A DNA stretch of 64,000 nt from positions 10,664,001-10,728,000 of the forward strand of contig NC_044029.1 in NCBI RefSeq assembly GCF_900496995.4. The letters run 5' to 3'. The translations under genes were made by a program, and so were the position numbers. Of the stretch, positions 10,511 through 23,958 are shown one piece after another. The notes beneath the pieces are model-generated. The model saw only the letters and a program-made list of their open reading frames with translations, searched no databases and was not told where the DNA came from. This stretch comes from Aquila chrysaetos chrysaetos. Its lineage: Eukaryota > Chordata > Aves > Accipitriformes > Accipitridae. Positions within the stretch are counted from its first letter, which is position 1, and each line of letters opens with the position of its first letter.

Positions 10511-13500
10511 CACGGGGCGTAGCCGATGGGTTCCTTCAAACGTCATTTATGGGTATCTCCAGGAGCACACCCGTGGGTGAGCGGTGTGGACCTGTCACTA
10601 TGCTCAGCCTTAACACTTTCCTTTTAATACTATGGCTGTAACCTCCAATGACTTCAGTGGATCTTCACTGATGCTGTATTTTTCAACGCAGTTATTTTCT
10701 CCTTTCTTTCACTATCATTTTTTTCTACTCATAGCTTGCAAAGTTAAATGCGGAACTTGTTTATATCAGCATTTTTAATAGCTTGACTGTGCCATTTGGC
10801 ATATTATCATGACATAAATTACATATTTCTGTACAAATACTAAGTTTTGCAGAAAACCACATAACTCAGGATATCCCTGATTCTGAATTGACCATTTTTC
10901 ATTGTGCAGCTTCAATAAAACTGAACAGTTAAAGCCTTTTCATTCAAGAGGAAAAATTGGCTGAAGGGGAAAAGAATGGATGTTTGTTCTGTAAGTTAAT
11001 GATTAAATTTGAAAGATTGAATTATAAAGTTAAACATCCTTAGACGAACTTAATGAATCTCAGATGCTTTTGAAATTAAAAAAAAAACCCTCAAAACCCG
11101 ACATTTGGGCTGACCCAGAGCCCTGGTATCTATTCACTGTTGGGAGGTTGATTTGCCAGTTCATTTTAACTTGTTTGTTGTTTCAGTTTTACTGAGCTTA
11201 CCCGAAGGTAGAAATATACAATATCAAAAGCAGAATTGTCACTCTGTTTCCCTTTTGTTTGTGTCTGTTTTCTTTGTTGCTAGACAACATATTATTTTTT
11301 AGTTGATTTCCCAAATTTAAAAAATACCACTATAACAGATAATATTAGAGAAAGTAAAATAACATACTGTCTCTTTTGCCCTAATAATGGGAAGGTATTT
11401 GTCTGGATAAGGTCACAGTTGCTTCTAAGTATAAATTACTTAATTGTTTTCAGTAGGGCTGTTGTGAGCTCCAGGACTAGGCAATCTAATCTAAAGCAGA
11501 ACTCTCCTTTGAAAGAATGTTTCTGGGGACAATCTTTGCAGGATATAGGGACTGCTAGGTCACCAGGGGCTGGACAGCTGGGGGTTTATTAATACTTTTT
11601 ATTCTGTTTTTGAAGAAGACATGGATAATAATGAAACATCCTTTCACTGACATTGTTTTCTATGACCATATACTTTTAATTCTTCGTATTGTTTAGGCAG
11701 AGAAGAGGCCAGTGCCACAGCAAAGGTTGTCTTCACTATAGCTGATTACACCAGTTTTGGGCATAGTTTGTGAGATGTTTAATAACAGCCTGTTTGGTTT
11801 TTTTTTTTAAAGACTTTACGTTATTTATGTTATCCATGTGGTAGAAAATATGAGTAAATTTATTAGGTATACATTCCAATGCTTCATTTTCAATGGAAAC
11901 AGGGGGAGAGTGGCTCCCCATTAGTACCACCAGCACACGTGCCTGATGCAGCTGGAACTGTGTTGCTGTGTGCTCACAGGGCAGCTCCATCTTCCCGGAT
12001 GAAAATAAATTTCATTCCTTCTAAGTTTGTATATGCCTTGAATATGGATGGACAAGCCTGTGTGCATGGCTTTGCAAAGAGCTCTCCATCTGCATCAACA
12101 CTCTCTTGCAAAGCCAAAGCTGGGGGCCAGTTCAGTCAAGATATGTACCGGTTTAACAACAAATTGTACTCAAGATGGTTTTTTAATTGACATATCTGTG
12201 GACAGTCTAACCCCTACTTTAATCTGGCTTGTATCAACTAACAAACCCACAACTTTTGTGGGAAAACAAGCCCTGGCCCTACCCGAATCTTGTGCCTGAG
12301 AACCATGCAGCAGGCTGCATTCGTTACGGTGCAATCAAGGATTCATCGGGAGGGAAGAAAAGGACTTGTCCTTATGTGAACTGTGCATAAGATGCTTTTA
12401 ATTCCTCGTGGGGGCTTTTCTGGTGACATAAACTGAGGGAATGTTGGAGACAGATTTACAACATAAATTTATGTAAGATTTAGGAGCACATTTGAAATTA
12501 TTAATTAATTGACTTTTAAAATATTCCTCTTATTAGCCAAATGCGTGCAACAGTCCTAAGAGGAGCAAATGCCAATACTCCGAGAGTAAATTTAGCATGC
12601 ACCACTATGCTAATAAACAGTTATCCAAAACACAAAGCAGAAGGAGGGGTGGATTTCAGGGTGGGTTGGTCGGTTGCGGGTTTTTTTCAGATTTTCCTCT
12701 AGAAAACTAGAGTAATCCTCCTGGGAAAAAAAGAGGGCTTGCTTAGGAGCTTTTTCCAGGGTAAGCAGTAAACATACACAAACCTACACCTGCAAACACA
12801 GAGATATATATACCCTACATTGCCTCAGTGCCGTTATGTCCAGCTCTAGCAGGAGGCAGCCTGTTGAACAGTCTTTTCACTGGGCATGTAGGGAAAGCAG
12901 GAACAGAAATAAATATTTGAATAAATATTCGAAGCCCCACTGCTTAGCACTGATTTTCAAGTAGCTTACTTCCAAATGCTTGTTACTTGTTTGCGTTATG
13001 ATGTTTCACTTTCTTTTCTCATCTCTGTCTTGAATCATGTTCTGCCTTTCCCCTCTGCCTCCATTGTAACTGGGCTGTTGTTTTTTTTTTTTAAACATCA
13101 TAGTAAATGTAAATGTGGGAGCATCTATGACTTCACTTTATTATGCTTTTGTTGCTCAGCAATACTAATATAAAAATTTCTGGTTTTACATTTTAATCTC
13201 AATTGTTTAATCTTCTGTGTGTTTAAATTAGACATCAGCATGGTTGCAATCCTTAGCAGGCAATCCCAGTCCTCCAGCGAGGATGCCTATTTTGTATAAC
13301 ACGTGTGATATTAGAAAGGTTTGTTAGTGTATACAACAATGAGACAGCTAAGATGCCATCTATAGTTTTTGCTGTAGCCGATTATCTTATACAGTAGCTG
13401 CAACCTGATAAATGTTGGTTAAATGCCTCAAAGCGCATCTTTAGCATGGTGCAAGGCATTTGTATATATGCAGCTCCTGTTATTATCAGTGGGACATACA

Positions 13501-15057
13501 TCTACTGTGTGCATCGCTCTTGGCATGATACATTAACTAGGGATTTATAGCTGCACTCTAAAAGAGCAAGGATTTTTGTATAGGTACTCCTGAATCTATA
13601 CTGGGATATCTTTTTTTTTACCATGTTCCTGGGAAGAAAAGTTTGCTAATATCCTGCATATCTTGATGTATAGTTTCAAGAGCAAAAAAGGAATAATGTA
13701 TAGCTGAAATGCCTCACCAATGCTGAAAGGCTTTGTAAAGCTGCAGCAGCACATAAATAAAGAGCAACCCACCACTCTGTGCCAGCTACTACTTAATTGG
13801 GAAACTATGCAATGATTAAACAATGAAATTAAACACATAGGACCTGGTACATTTAAATATTTAAATGCCACTTTTCATAACAAATCATACTAATGCATAA
13901 CTGTGAGTCTGACCTTGCTCTAGGATGTCCTATAACACTGCAAGCAAGACAGCTAACTGTGCATTCCTCTGCATCTTCAGTTAAGATCTGTGCTCTCACA
14001 TAAAGGCAGGGCTACCTACATGAGATCTTTATTATAAAACATCTTTGTTCATATATATTTATCAGGGATATGACTGTCATTTTTAAGTGAAAGAAGTCTG
14101 CTTTAATATAAGCATAAATCTGAGGCAAGTCCATTGACCTCAGTAATGCTACAGGAAAATATGAGTCTGGTTTCTTGATGGCTGTTACTTAACTTTCCTC
14201 ATAGTATTTTAACTACTACTTAGACCACCTTGTTGAATAGCCCCATAGCTTTTTTCAGCGGAGTTAGCTCCCCCCTTCGTCTGCTGTTCAGGTAAACTTC
14301 ATGGTGGCAGGTCCACTCGGATGTCCTTCAGGAAAGAGGGTTACGGGTAGGAGGAAACTTCCAGCAGGAGGAAACCTCTGTACCAACTGTGTAACAAAGA
14401 AAATATTGCTGTGTGTTTCCAACAGAGGTTTATACTCCAAAAGGGGAGGGTCGGTAGGAGTCCGTTCAGTGGCATACTGAACAGTAGTTCTCAATTTTTT
14501 AGTGGTTTATGTATGTCAGCAAAGAGCTGGCTATAAGATGTTGGCTCCTCCTTCTTTCCATGTCAAAACTGTACTAGAAGATGCATGTAAATACATTAAA
14601 TGCTTTCCTAAAATTAATTTCCCTTGAAAGCAATTGCATGACTGTAACAGTATCGTGCAGTCACTGAGAGGGTAACTTGCTACTACTCTCTGTTTACCAC
14701 GTATCTACAGGGGAAAAAGAAGTGCCGTGTTAACAGCTAAGCTCACTTAACTAACAGGTTAAAACAGCTAGACAAACAAGGTAAGTTGGGGTCTAACTCT
14801 GGATAATAGCTCGAGTCCAAAACAGCATTTTCCACAGATCTCAACTCCAGGTGCTAAGCAGAGCTAAACCAGATTTGCACTGTCGCTGTCTTAGCCAGGG
14901 CTTTGTGTACCAGAAGGGGGTGGGAAGCAGCCCAGTGTGGGACTGTGCTGCTCGAAAGGTCACGCTGCCTTGCACGGGCAGCCTGCAGCGATGTGAATTC
15001 CTCAGTCAAGATGGTCAGGAAATGTTTCTTAGCTGAAACTACCTTTGAAACCATCTT

Positions 15058-15073
15058 AAAAAAAAAAAAAAAA
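15058..15073 (+). repeat. Poly(A) run, 16 bases
   Basis: An A16 run in the upstream intergenic region. I checked the sequence to its left for a processed pseudogene and recognised none. Confidence 0.88.
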
Positions 15074-15505
15074 TCCATAAAAATGGATCATTCTCACAGA
15101 AGTCCCTTATCATAGGGGCATTTTCTCTTGGAGGGAATTTATCTTGATGGAAGTTTTTTAACCAGCTTTAATCCTAAAAACATAGTGTTTGTGGAACAGA
15201 CATGCAGTGGCCCTCGGGGATTATTATTGTAGCCCCACCCTGGCACCTGCACATCTTCTGTTTGTTCAGATTTTGCCCCAGGGAAAACATTTGCCCCTAC
15301 ATGCAAACCTAAGAGTTTAAAAGGATTTTCTATCACGGATGTTCTGTCTCACAATTCCAACTCATATTTTTGAAATCTGTCAAAGTATATACGAAGTGTA
15401 TGCTAAGGCCTACTGACACATCCAGCTTCAGCTCCACCATTGACTCTTTTTCAGTTATTCTTGCGGGGTGCTTGTGTGCGTATGCATGTGTGTGGGTATC
15501 TAGCC

Positions 15506-15539
15506 CTCCATCCATCCATCCATCCATCCATCCATCCAT
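15506..15539 (+). repeat. (CCAT)8 tetranucleotide microsatellite
   Basis: About eight uninterrupted CCAT units lie just downstream of a TG/CA-rich stretch (about 15,471-15,496). Translation of the reverse strand gives a meaningless WMDG repeat. Confidence 0.95.
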
Positions 15540-16537
15540 TCTACCTGTCTGTATATTTTCCCTTTCATAAGATAAATACATACATAGATTGAACAATCTT
15601 TTCACTTTCTGTTCACATTAACATGGAAAAAATTATACACATAGGTGGATAATATGGCTTTAGAGATGGCTAAGATAGAAACAATGAATATGTTTTCACT
15701 GCCAATTTTACATTGATGTCACTTAAATACTTTCAGAAGATTTCCATTCCTCTTAAAGACAACAGTCTCTGGCCTGAACTTATTCTCTTCAAACTCAACA
15801 CTGCTGCTCTGATAATCTCTGTAAAGAGAGAATGGTACTTATTGTTCAAAGATGGCAATTTTGAGTGAAATAGAAAGCTTCTCTTGTTCCTGCTGCCCTT
15901 GAAATTTGATGTAGCTAATGCTGGAGAAGCATAAGTAGCCAAGTTTAGTTTGATTTTCAGAATGATACTTTCCCCCCAAATATGTGTTCAGAAAATCACT
16001 GTTTTTGCTAACATATTCTTAAGCACATAGGAGCTCAGACTGTGGCTCAGACAGTTCCCATGCTGATCACATATACTGCAGACCTAGCACATAGAGAAAC
16101 TGCATTAGAAGCAAACGTCACGATAAAAATTTTTCTTAAGCCATATAAAAATTCACTTTTCCGACTGGGGAATTTGGACTGTGGTAGCCATTTGGGGCAG
16201 TCAGCAGCAGCTGTACAGCTCCTGGCTGGGGAAAAGAACACTACCTGAGCTACCTACCAGCCTCATCCTTGTAGGAATTAAGTCTCTCAAAAGTAGGAAA
16301 TGAATCATTAAAATGGCAGAAACCTGCGCTCCTAAAATGTAGGAAGTACAGAGGTGAAATAAATCCACTTCTGAACTCTGCCCTGGGGCCTACGAGGCCA
16401 AGACTGCGTGTACCAGCAAGCTGCAGTGCAGATGCACCTTGGAGAGGAACCATAGGAATATTGTAGTAAAGGACTTGCTATAACACCTTGTCTTTACTAT
16501 GGCAGAGCTCAGCTTCTCAGACAGAGCGAACAGGCGC

Positions 16538-16553
16538 TACGTATATATACGTA
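16538..16553. repeat. 16-bp perfect palindrome
   Basis: TACGTATATATACGTA is its own reverse complement. It sits just upstream of a small CpG-enriched patch (about 16,580-16,680) in intergenic DNA. Confidence 0.9.
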
Positions 16554-19466
16554 TATAGTTGCTGATTTTCAAATACCCAGGGTCGTGTCGGCAGGAGGAG
16601 GTTTACCCGCCGGGGTCAGTTCTGGCACGCAGGTGCCAGCGCCGCAGTTTGGATAGACCGGGTGAAGGGCCAGTGCTTTCGCCCACGAGTGCTGTGCTGT
16701 GAGTCCAAAATCCCTTCTTGAGGATTGTGATGGGACTTATGGGGAAAAGTTCTTACTTACCAGCCTACACTTCCTATAATCTTCTCTTATTTTGCATTTC
16801 CTCTGTAACACCCGTATTCTTTTTCCTGTCACGGTTCATTCTCTTCATTAATTTGCATAGAAATACAGGTGGTAGGCAGGTCACTAGATGTTTTGGTATT
16901 ACAGACATATAACATTAGGGGGTTTTCTTCTGGTTTGGTTTTTTATTATTTGCAGAATTTCAACAACTACTAAAATGACTGGTTGTAAAGCAGTGAGAAT
17001 AACCGGAGCGGACACCAAATTAGTTCTTGAATGTTACTGGCATTTAAATAACACCTACACTTGGTAAAGTAAAGCTACAGGGATTGCAAAACAAGTAATG
17101 AGAAGTGAGGCCGAACTGTCGTATAAACCTTGACGATCACCAGGAGAAGAGAGGCTATGGAAGACAACTCTCGGAGAGTTAAGCCCCAGCCCTCCAACTT
17201 GGCATGCACTAAATGACAAGAGCTTTGGTAGAGGAAAGAGATGGCACTTACGCTGCTGAAGACTATGATTTGGTTTTTCAGCAACTATGTGGCAGCTGGA
17301 AGATCTAAGACATTTCATCTAAGACCGCAAAGCTACCGAGTCTGCACGGTATTGTGACCATGGGCAATGTAGGGAAAGTAACAGAGGAACACAATGCAAT
17401 TTGCCTCCCAAACTGTGCTTTGAGGGAAGTAATATCACGACTTTGCCACCCACAGCCTCCTCTCTACTTTACCAATGAAAGAAAAAGAGCTAATTTGCTA
17501 GGGTTGTGAAAATGTTATCGGATCATTGGGGACAAATCATTGCTGTGAACACAACTGGTCGGGGAGATCCATGATAAGTCTTCAGAATGAGAGGATTTTT
17601 TTTAAGCTTTTTGAAAGTCCTAAGGGGTGACATCTTTCTCGACTGGCACATTCACATTGGCATTGCTGCCAGACTAACAGCTTCCTGAGGAACCACCTAT
17701 TTTTCCTATTCATCCTGGAGCCACTGGGATGCAAAGGCAGATGTGAGCATAGCTTGTACGTTTTGCATTGCCATGCAAAGTGACTGTTTAATGGTGTATT
17801 TGTAGACTGATGCTGGAAACGCCTCATAATTAGACTGCGTCTAAGTAAGCCAAAATATTTTTGTTATGATAGTTGAACGTTGTGTTTTACAAAATATTTG
17901 TAAAACAAAAAGGAAAATGTTACCAGAAAAGGGGGTAGGGACAGAAATACCTCTGCTGATTTTGAACTGCCAGACACAAAGGCAATTATCAGAGCAGACT
18001 GTGGAGATGTGCACCCGAAGGAGGCCTTAAGGGCATGCTTTGACGGTATGTCAGAATCAGAGGAATATCTGCTTTGTGCTAATTTGTGTCATTGTAGTTG
18101 TCTTGTATATAGACTTTAAATGAACTGCTGATTTTAAATGAATATGTCAGTTTTGAAAGCCAAAGTAAATCATCATCTACATCAGAAATCATAGCAAACA
18201 GAGACATTTCTATGAAGATTTAAGCCACGAGCAAAGAAGATTCAAGGTACTGACCATTCTTACATGAATCACAGATTAGAGTATCATTCCCTTTAGTGTA
18301 CACTGGCATCAAGTGAAAAGACCTGGTTTGGCCATAATATGTTCTCCTGTGGCAGAAGACGGCTGTAACCTAGATCGCAAAACCATCCATACAGTACCGT
18401 AGCTCCTGGCAAGTAAGGTTTAGGTTCTTCTGCATCCTAATGCTTTGTAAGACATTCTTCTGGTATTTGAAGGGCTGCAAACATCTCGTATGCTTCCTGA
18501 ACCAACTTCTGGTTCTTCTGTCCTCTCTTGAAAAGATACCCCCTTCACTTCTTAGCTTCCACACACTCTTGACCAAGTTAGAGATCATGTCTTCCTTTTT
18601 TCTATTTTTTCTTTCTTCTGGTTAAGTTTACATACTTGCTTTTCAAGTATAGTGCAGGATGGCCACTGAGGAGTATCTGATGAGCAAGGAGAAAACCTTA
18701 AATGAGAAAACTCCTTAAAGTTTTCCATAAGGATATTCTTAGAAGTATTTAATTTGCTTTAGATGGCTCGTTCAGGACAGTTCAGCAATCATGGTAAAAT
18801 CAGTTCAGTAAAATCATGGTGGCTAGACCTTGCCTACCTATATTTAACAATAGCCACATCAGATTTGCTAACTTAGCAGTCTTCATCATTATTCTGACAA
18901 CATCTTGTAAAATTTGCCAATCTTTACTCATCACGATACCATAGAAACTATAGTTATGCATACAAACAGGCTGCTGACAATCAAATTGACAAGATATCTT
19001 TCTGCTTCTACTGTTTGCAGTCTACAGCCTACAGACTCTGGTACATTAATTCCATCTATCAGGAAACCTATCTCTATATCTCAGTTTATATAGCCACTGC
19101 TCAGGATCAGCCCTAAGGATCTCCTTCAGCAGTGCCTGCCTTTCTCCAGGTTCCTGAATGCCTGGGTGCCAAAGGGCTGGCTTATGAAACAAGGAAAGGC
19201 AGAGTATATCTCATGTCCCAGTTCAACAGAGTGGCCAGGCTGGAAGGCATCAGAGGGCTGAGCTGGAAGAGTGATTATGTCTGGCTTTCAGGGCAAATAC
19301 AAAGTCCACACCAATTATCAGCAAAGACATACCAACATAATAGAAATTCTTGCAACCTTCTCTAATTTGAGTCTTCATCATTCAATAAAGACAGACTTAA
19401 TTCACAAACCCATCTGGAATGCTTGCTAAAATTTAAATCTGTGGAAGACAGCTCAAATAATGGCTT

Positions 19467-19481
19467 TTTTTTTTTTTTTAA
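19467..19481 (+). repeat. Poly(T) run, about 15 bases
   Basis: A simple homopolymer in intergenic DNA with nothing recognisable next to it. Confidence 0.85.
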
Positions 19482-22400
19482 ATTATTCTTCATCTCTGTT
19501 TGTTATGGAACAGCAATTGCTGAATCATTTTGAGTCACTTTCGCCATAACTCCATGGAAGCAATTGAGGCTTCTCTGCACTAAAGGCATATACAATACCT
19601 CCTCAGCAGTAGTTTCTTTTTAAGTAATTGTTTTTCACCCAAAGACTTTTTCCTTAACAGATTCCTCTGAAATACAACTTGTCTTTGGAATGCTGGAAAG
19701 ACTTTGTTACACCAAAGACACCACAAATACTTCTCTAGCTCTTTCTAAAGAGAAACATCAAATCCCTGCAGTGAGCAAGCACCTCCATGCACTATAGTCT
19801 AAAGCAGGATCTTCCTCTACTGCCAGTTACTATAGTATTAATATTTTAACAGATTTAGGACACTAAATACCAGCAAAAAGGGGTGTTACTCTTATCACAC
19901 CTCCCTTGAACACCTCGTATATATTATCTAAGGAAAAAGTGGTAGAGAAAACTAGACTGTGATTCATTTTACAGCATCCCCAGTGCTTCTGAACACCCCT
20001 CAAATTATATTCATTATATGGATGCTGTTTCTAAATAAACTTTGCCAGTCTGGGTTATCTTAGTTTACACCTGATTTTCTAAAACCTCAGAAATTTTACA
20101 TGTTCTATACTACTAACTCGAATTATTTAAAAATTAACCTTCTTTTATGTGTCTTTGATTTTGCTTTTGTTACTCTTCTTTAGAAGTCCTCAGTAAACTC
20201 AATTTTTTTGGTAAAACCAGAGCTTTTGAGATAATAGATTTTTAACCTGATTTTTTTGAGCTTCTTCCCAAGGATTTAATAGACATGATAGTTTTCGTAA
20301 AGCAGTTATCAAATGTTACAGGGGCTGCACAAGGACCAGGTGTTTTTATTATTTACATTAAAATTTTAAAGTTACAGGAAAATAACTTTTATTAGTAGCC
20401 AAGTTAAATAACCTCTTTTAAATCATCCATCACTATGGCGTTAACACATACATTTGTTGCCAGACCTCTCTGTTCTGAGCTGGAAGAATCTATTTAAAGT
20501 GAGCTGGAGATTAAATGCTCTCATTGTCAGACCAAAAAGTTCAAGCCTTGGGACAGCAGCAAATTGTTCTGAAACACTACAAATGTAAGAAGACTAAGGG
20601 TGATTTATTAGGAGCATATTTAATGAAATACAGGTTTTTAGATTATTATGATTCACATATTCACAGTAACTTCTGTAATGTCTTATCACTTCTAAAAAAT
20701 GAAAACAAGGATCTATCTTCAGTTCTTTAAAAGTGAATGCTTCCTGCACGTAAGACCCAGGATAGCTGGTTTATATCCTCTCTACACAAATAAATGTCAC
20801 ATAACAAAAGAAAGCGAAAAACTGCAATTCTCAAATTGTTTTCCATTGTTCTAAATACAAGCTTTAGCAGCGCTGAAATAACAGAGTGATATAGTTCATC
20901 GCCCAGATGTGCAGCAATATTACGTGCATTTTAATTAAAGGCAGCGGTCCTGATCCTGCTGAGGATTTGGCCATTGATTTACAGCGGAGCAGGACCAGTG
21001 TCAGTGAGCCGTCTTCAGTACCTAGACGCTGCACCTCCAGCAGGGTTTTTGTTCAGAATAGTAGTGAGGTTTCGGAGTGAATCCTCTGATCATCCCCACT
21101 CACTGCGTGTTGGCTTGGTTTGCAGAGTGGGTTTGGTGCATACAAAAGATATCTTCCTGGGGAAATGAAACTGTAACTTTCACTCCAAAAGTTTATCTAC
21201 TGCGCTCCAAGCCTAATTAGGGCAGAAGGATTTTGAACCACATGTATGGTAGGCACAACCCGCAATATAAACCTAGAAATAGTTCAAGCATCACAGTAAA
21301 TCTGATCTAAGGTAAGATGCCCATACATACAGAATGTAAATGTAGGACTCGGTACCAGCCATTTCCAGCTGCTGATCTGCTCCTATTGCATTGAATTACT
21401 TGTTGATGTAGACGTGCCCATGGTGCTAACATACGGTAGCGTGCAGCTGACTACTGAGTATTGAACGGGGAGTCAGGTTCTGTAACGACGCACATTTCCA
21501 AAACAGATCTACAGAGCAGGGGATCGACAGTGAAAGCTGTGGAAATCCAAGAGCTGTAGCTAAAGTTGTGAATAATAATTACTTCTTTCAGGTGGTTCTC
21601 TGCAAGGTGAGTCTTCAGATTCTGCCTCCTTTGCTCATGCCAGTTGTATATAGTCAATGAGACTCTTTGCAGGCTGAGATGTAACTGGGCGAGCTTGATT
21701 CGCTGTCCAGCCATTCACAGGCATGCAAAGAAAATGTAACGGGAATGTTTAAAATTATCCCACCAGAAGCCCAGTCCTTTCATTCCACTTTGCACTTGCA
21801 TTTTGTTGGTTTAAATGGGTGTGAAGTGGGGGATATTAATGCTGCCTGACTTCAGGCACCTATCTTAGGAGAGCAGTCTCCTTGGACTTTATAGTCACTG
21901 GAAAGTGAAAGACCTTTCCGGAGGGCAACTCTGATCACCTAACTTCGATGACTGGACTCAGACAGTGGAAACGCTCTCTAACACATAGCAACAGAGAATC
22001 AAGCCTACTGTCAATATAATTAGGACCTCTATAATGTAACAGTGCATTAAAATAGTGAATTAATGCATTTTAATGCATTACAAATTATGGAAAATCAATG
22101 ATTTTTGTACAGCATAGAATTGAAAATAAACATGGTTATTTCACGAGAAACCCATGTGATTCTTAAATCTGATGCAATAGAATTTTAGGTTGTAGAACCG
22201 GAGGAAAATAATCCTAGAGCTTTATAAAATTTTCCTTTTAAAACTACTTGCTAAACAGCAAACAGGAGAGCACCTGCTTCAAAAAGAAAAGACCTGCCAA
22301 AGCTTCCAGCTAGAGCAAGGATAATACATGATTACACTCTGTTTACTGGGACATGATAAAGTCATCTTAAAAAAACCAAAGCACTGGAATCCTCACATTT

Positions 22401-23499
22401 GCTTTGGATACATATCCTGAACATAATGTAAGATATGACACTACCTTTTTCATTTCCTTATTTAACATGGAAGAAATATGAAAATTATTTGAAATTGTTG
22501 CTCTTTTTCCCCCCTCCCAGGATTAACAAAGATCACTGTCAACAAATCCAGAAGATAAGTGACTGTGAGTTCATTTTACAATCTTATGTGTGTCACTGGA
22601 AGAAGAAAATTCTGTCTGAGGAAGGTATCTGACAGAAACAAGCAAATGTGGATAATTAAGCATGCAGGCTAATTCCCTTTACTTAGGCTTTCTCATGTAC
22701 ATTTATAGTTATGTAAGAACACCCCATCCTGAAAAACCCATCTCACTGCTGACAGTAATTAGTCTTACAAATAGTTTATAAGTCTAAAGATAAGCCAGGG
22801 ATGAACTGGTGCACTGCCTAAATGGCAAAGGCCAAAAGCTTTTTGTTTTTGAAGGACCAAAAGCTGGCGTAGCGTCAAATGGCACTTTGGCAGAAGCCCA
22901 GCTTCTCGCATGTATATGTAAGCTTCACGGCTTTCCAGCTAGAAGCAGATGCACCGAGGGAAAAAGACTCGCATCCAGTTCTGTTGCACCGCACGAGAGC
23001 AGTGGGTGCTACAGACATAATTGTTGTTATATGTCTTTGGTTAGATTAGTATAAATATCGTAATTAATCTCCTGGCAGTCATTTCACAGGCACTGTGCGA
23101 AGATGTACACACCTCTGCAGCAAAATGTTTTATTATAATGACTGACACACATGCCAGAAAGCTAACCCATCTTCTTGCACCACCTTCAGCCCTACGGGTA
23201 CTGAAATGCCCAGTTCCACTGTTTATTACATCCTTTCATCCCCTGAAAAATTAAGGCTCCTGCTTATACCGAAGTAGAGGCCCGAGTAAGTGTACGCTTA
23301 CTTTGTAAGTGTACCTGTAAGCATATGCATACCTACTAGGCCTTATAGGTTTCAATGGGACCGATTACGTGATTGCACCTCATTATATTGATTAATATTG
23401 TGTGGAAACAAATGTTCCACAGATTTCTTTACAGTCCTGCGCTAGCTTCATTAAAATTAACAAACGCGGTCCCTTCTAGGTATGACTATGCCATGGCTA

Positions 23500-23879
23500 G
23501 CCGAGGAAGATGACTCTCCTCACGCAGCCAGTCATTGGGGTGCTGTGCCCTCGGGAAGGGGACCCGGCTTCCAGAACAGGCGTTATGGCCAGCAGACAGA
23601 TGTCGTTAGACGTCGGTAGATGGGGCGTGCACAAAAGATGTCCTGGGAACAAGGGCACTGGCTGGAGCTCTGTTCTCTGCCTTGCCTCTAGGCCCGGTCT
23701 CCGCTGTTGTCTTTTTGGTTGCACCGTCAGGATCCAGCTCGCCTCTGCCGCCGGTTCCGTCGTAGTTCTGGCCCGAGCCGTCTGCCCTTGCTGCTGCTCC
23801 CTCTGCTCCTTCTCCTGGTCCCACCTCATCAATTGCACTCCATGGTTTCCTGGCTCCAGCAGAAGTTTAGCTACGCTCT
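23500..23879. other. CpG-enriched patch next to a CR1 tail
   Basis: About 380 bases richer in GC than the flanks, ending exactly where the CR1 3' tail begins. Open frames on both strands overlap it (113 codons minus, 126 and 175 codons plus, the last running through the CR1 tail). They resemble no known protein. It could be an upstream, heavily diverged part of the same CR1 insertion, which reads right to left and so should lie to the right instead, or an unrelated GC-rich relic. Confidence 0.35.
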
Positions 23880-23958
23880 TAGAATCATAGAATCATTTAG
23901 GTTGGAAAAGACCTTCAAGATCATCGAGTCCAACCATAAAGTCCAACCTCTCGTCAAG
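23880..23958 (-). mobile_element. CR1 LINE 3'-end fragment
   Basis: The plus strand begins AGAATCATAGAATCATTTAG and continues GTTGGAAAAGACC and GATCATCGAGTCCAACC, the reverse complement of the CR1 3' UTR. The tail repeats lie at the left edge, so the element points to the minus strand. Its wording differs from the large copy at 45.8 kb (TTTAGGTTGGAAAAG against GGTTTGGGCTGGAAG), so it belongs to a different CR1 subfamily. Only about 80 bases are recognisable; the right edge is uncertain. Confidence 0.88.

Larger units (their letters stand above)
10511..23499. other. Intergenic, no gene recognised
   Basis: Thirteen kilobases of AT-rich DNA with short open frames only (none above about 105 codons) and no recognisable domain. 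It holds a CCAT microsatellite (15.5 kb), A and T homopolymers, the palindrome at 16.54 kb with a small CpG patch at about 16,580-16,680, and weak traces of an ancient dispersed repeat (near 10,641 and 14,131). Confidence 0.6.

Noticed and set aside
14854..15115. Possible processed pseudogene ending in the A16 run
   Set aside because: The translations to the left of the A run match nothing I know, and no flanking target-site duplication was evident.
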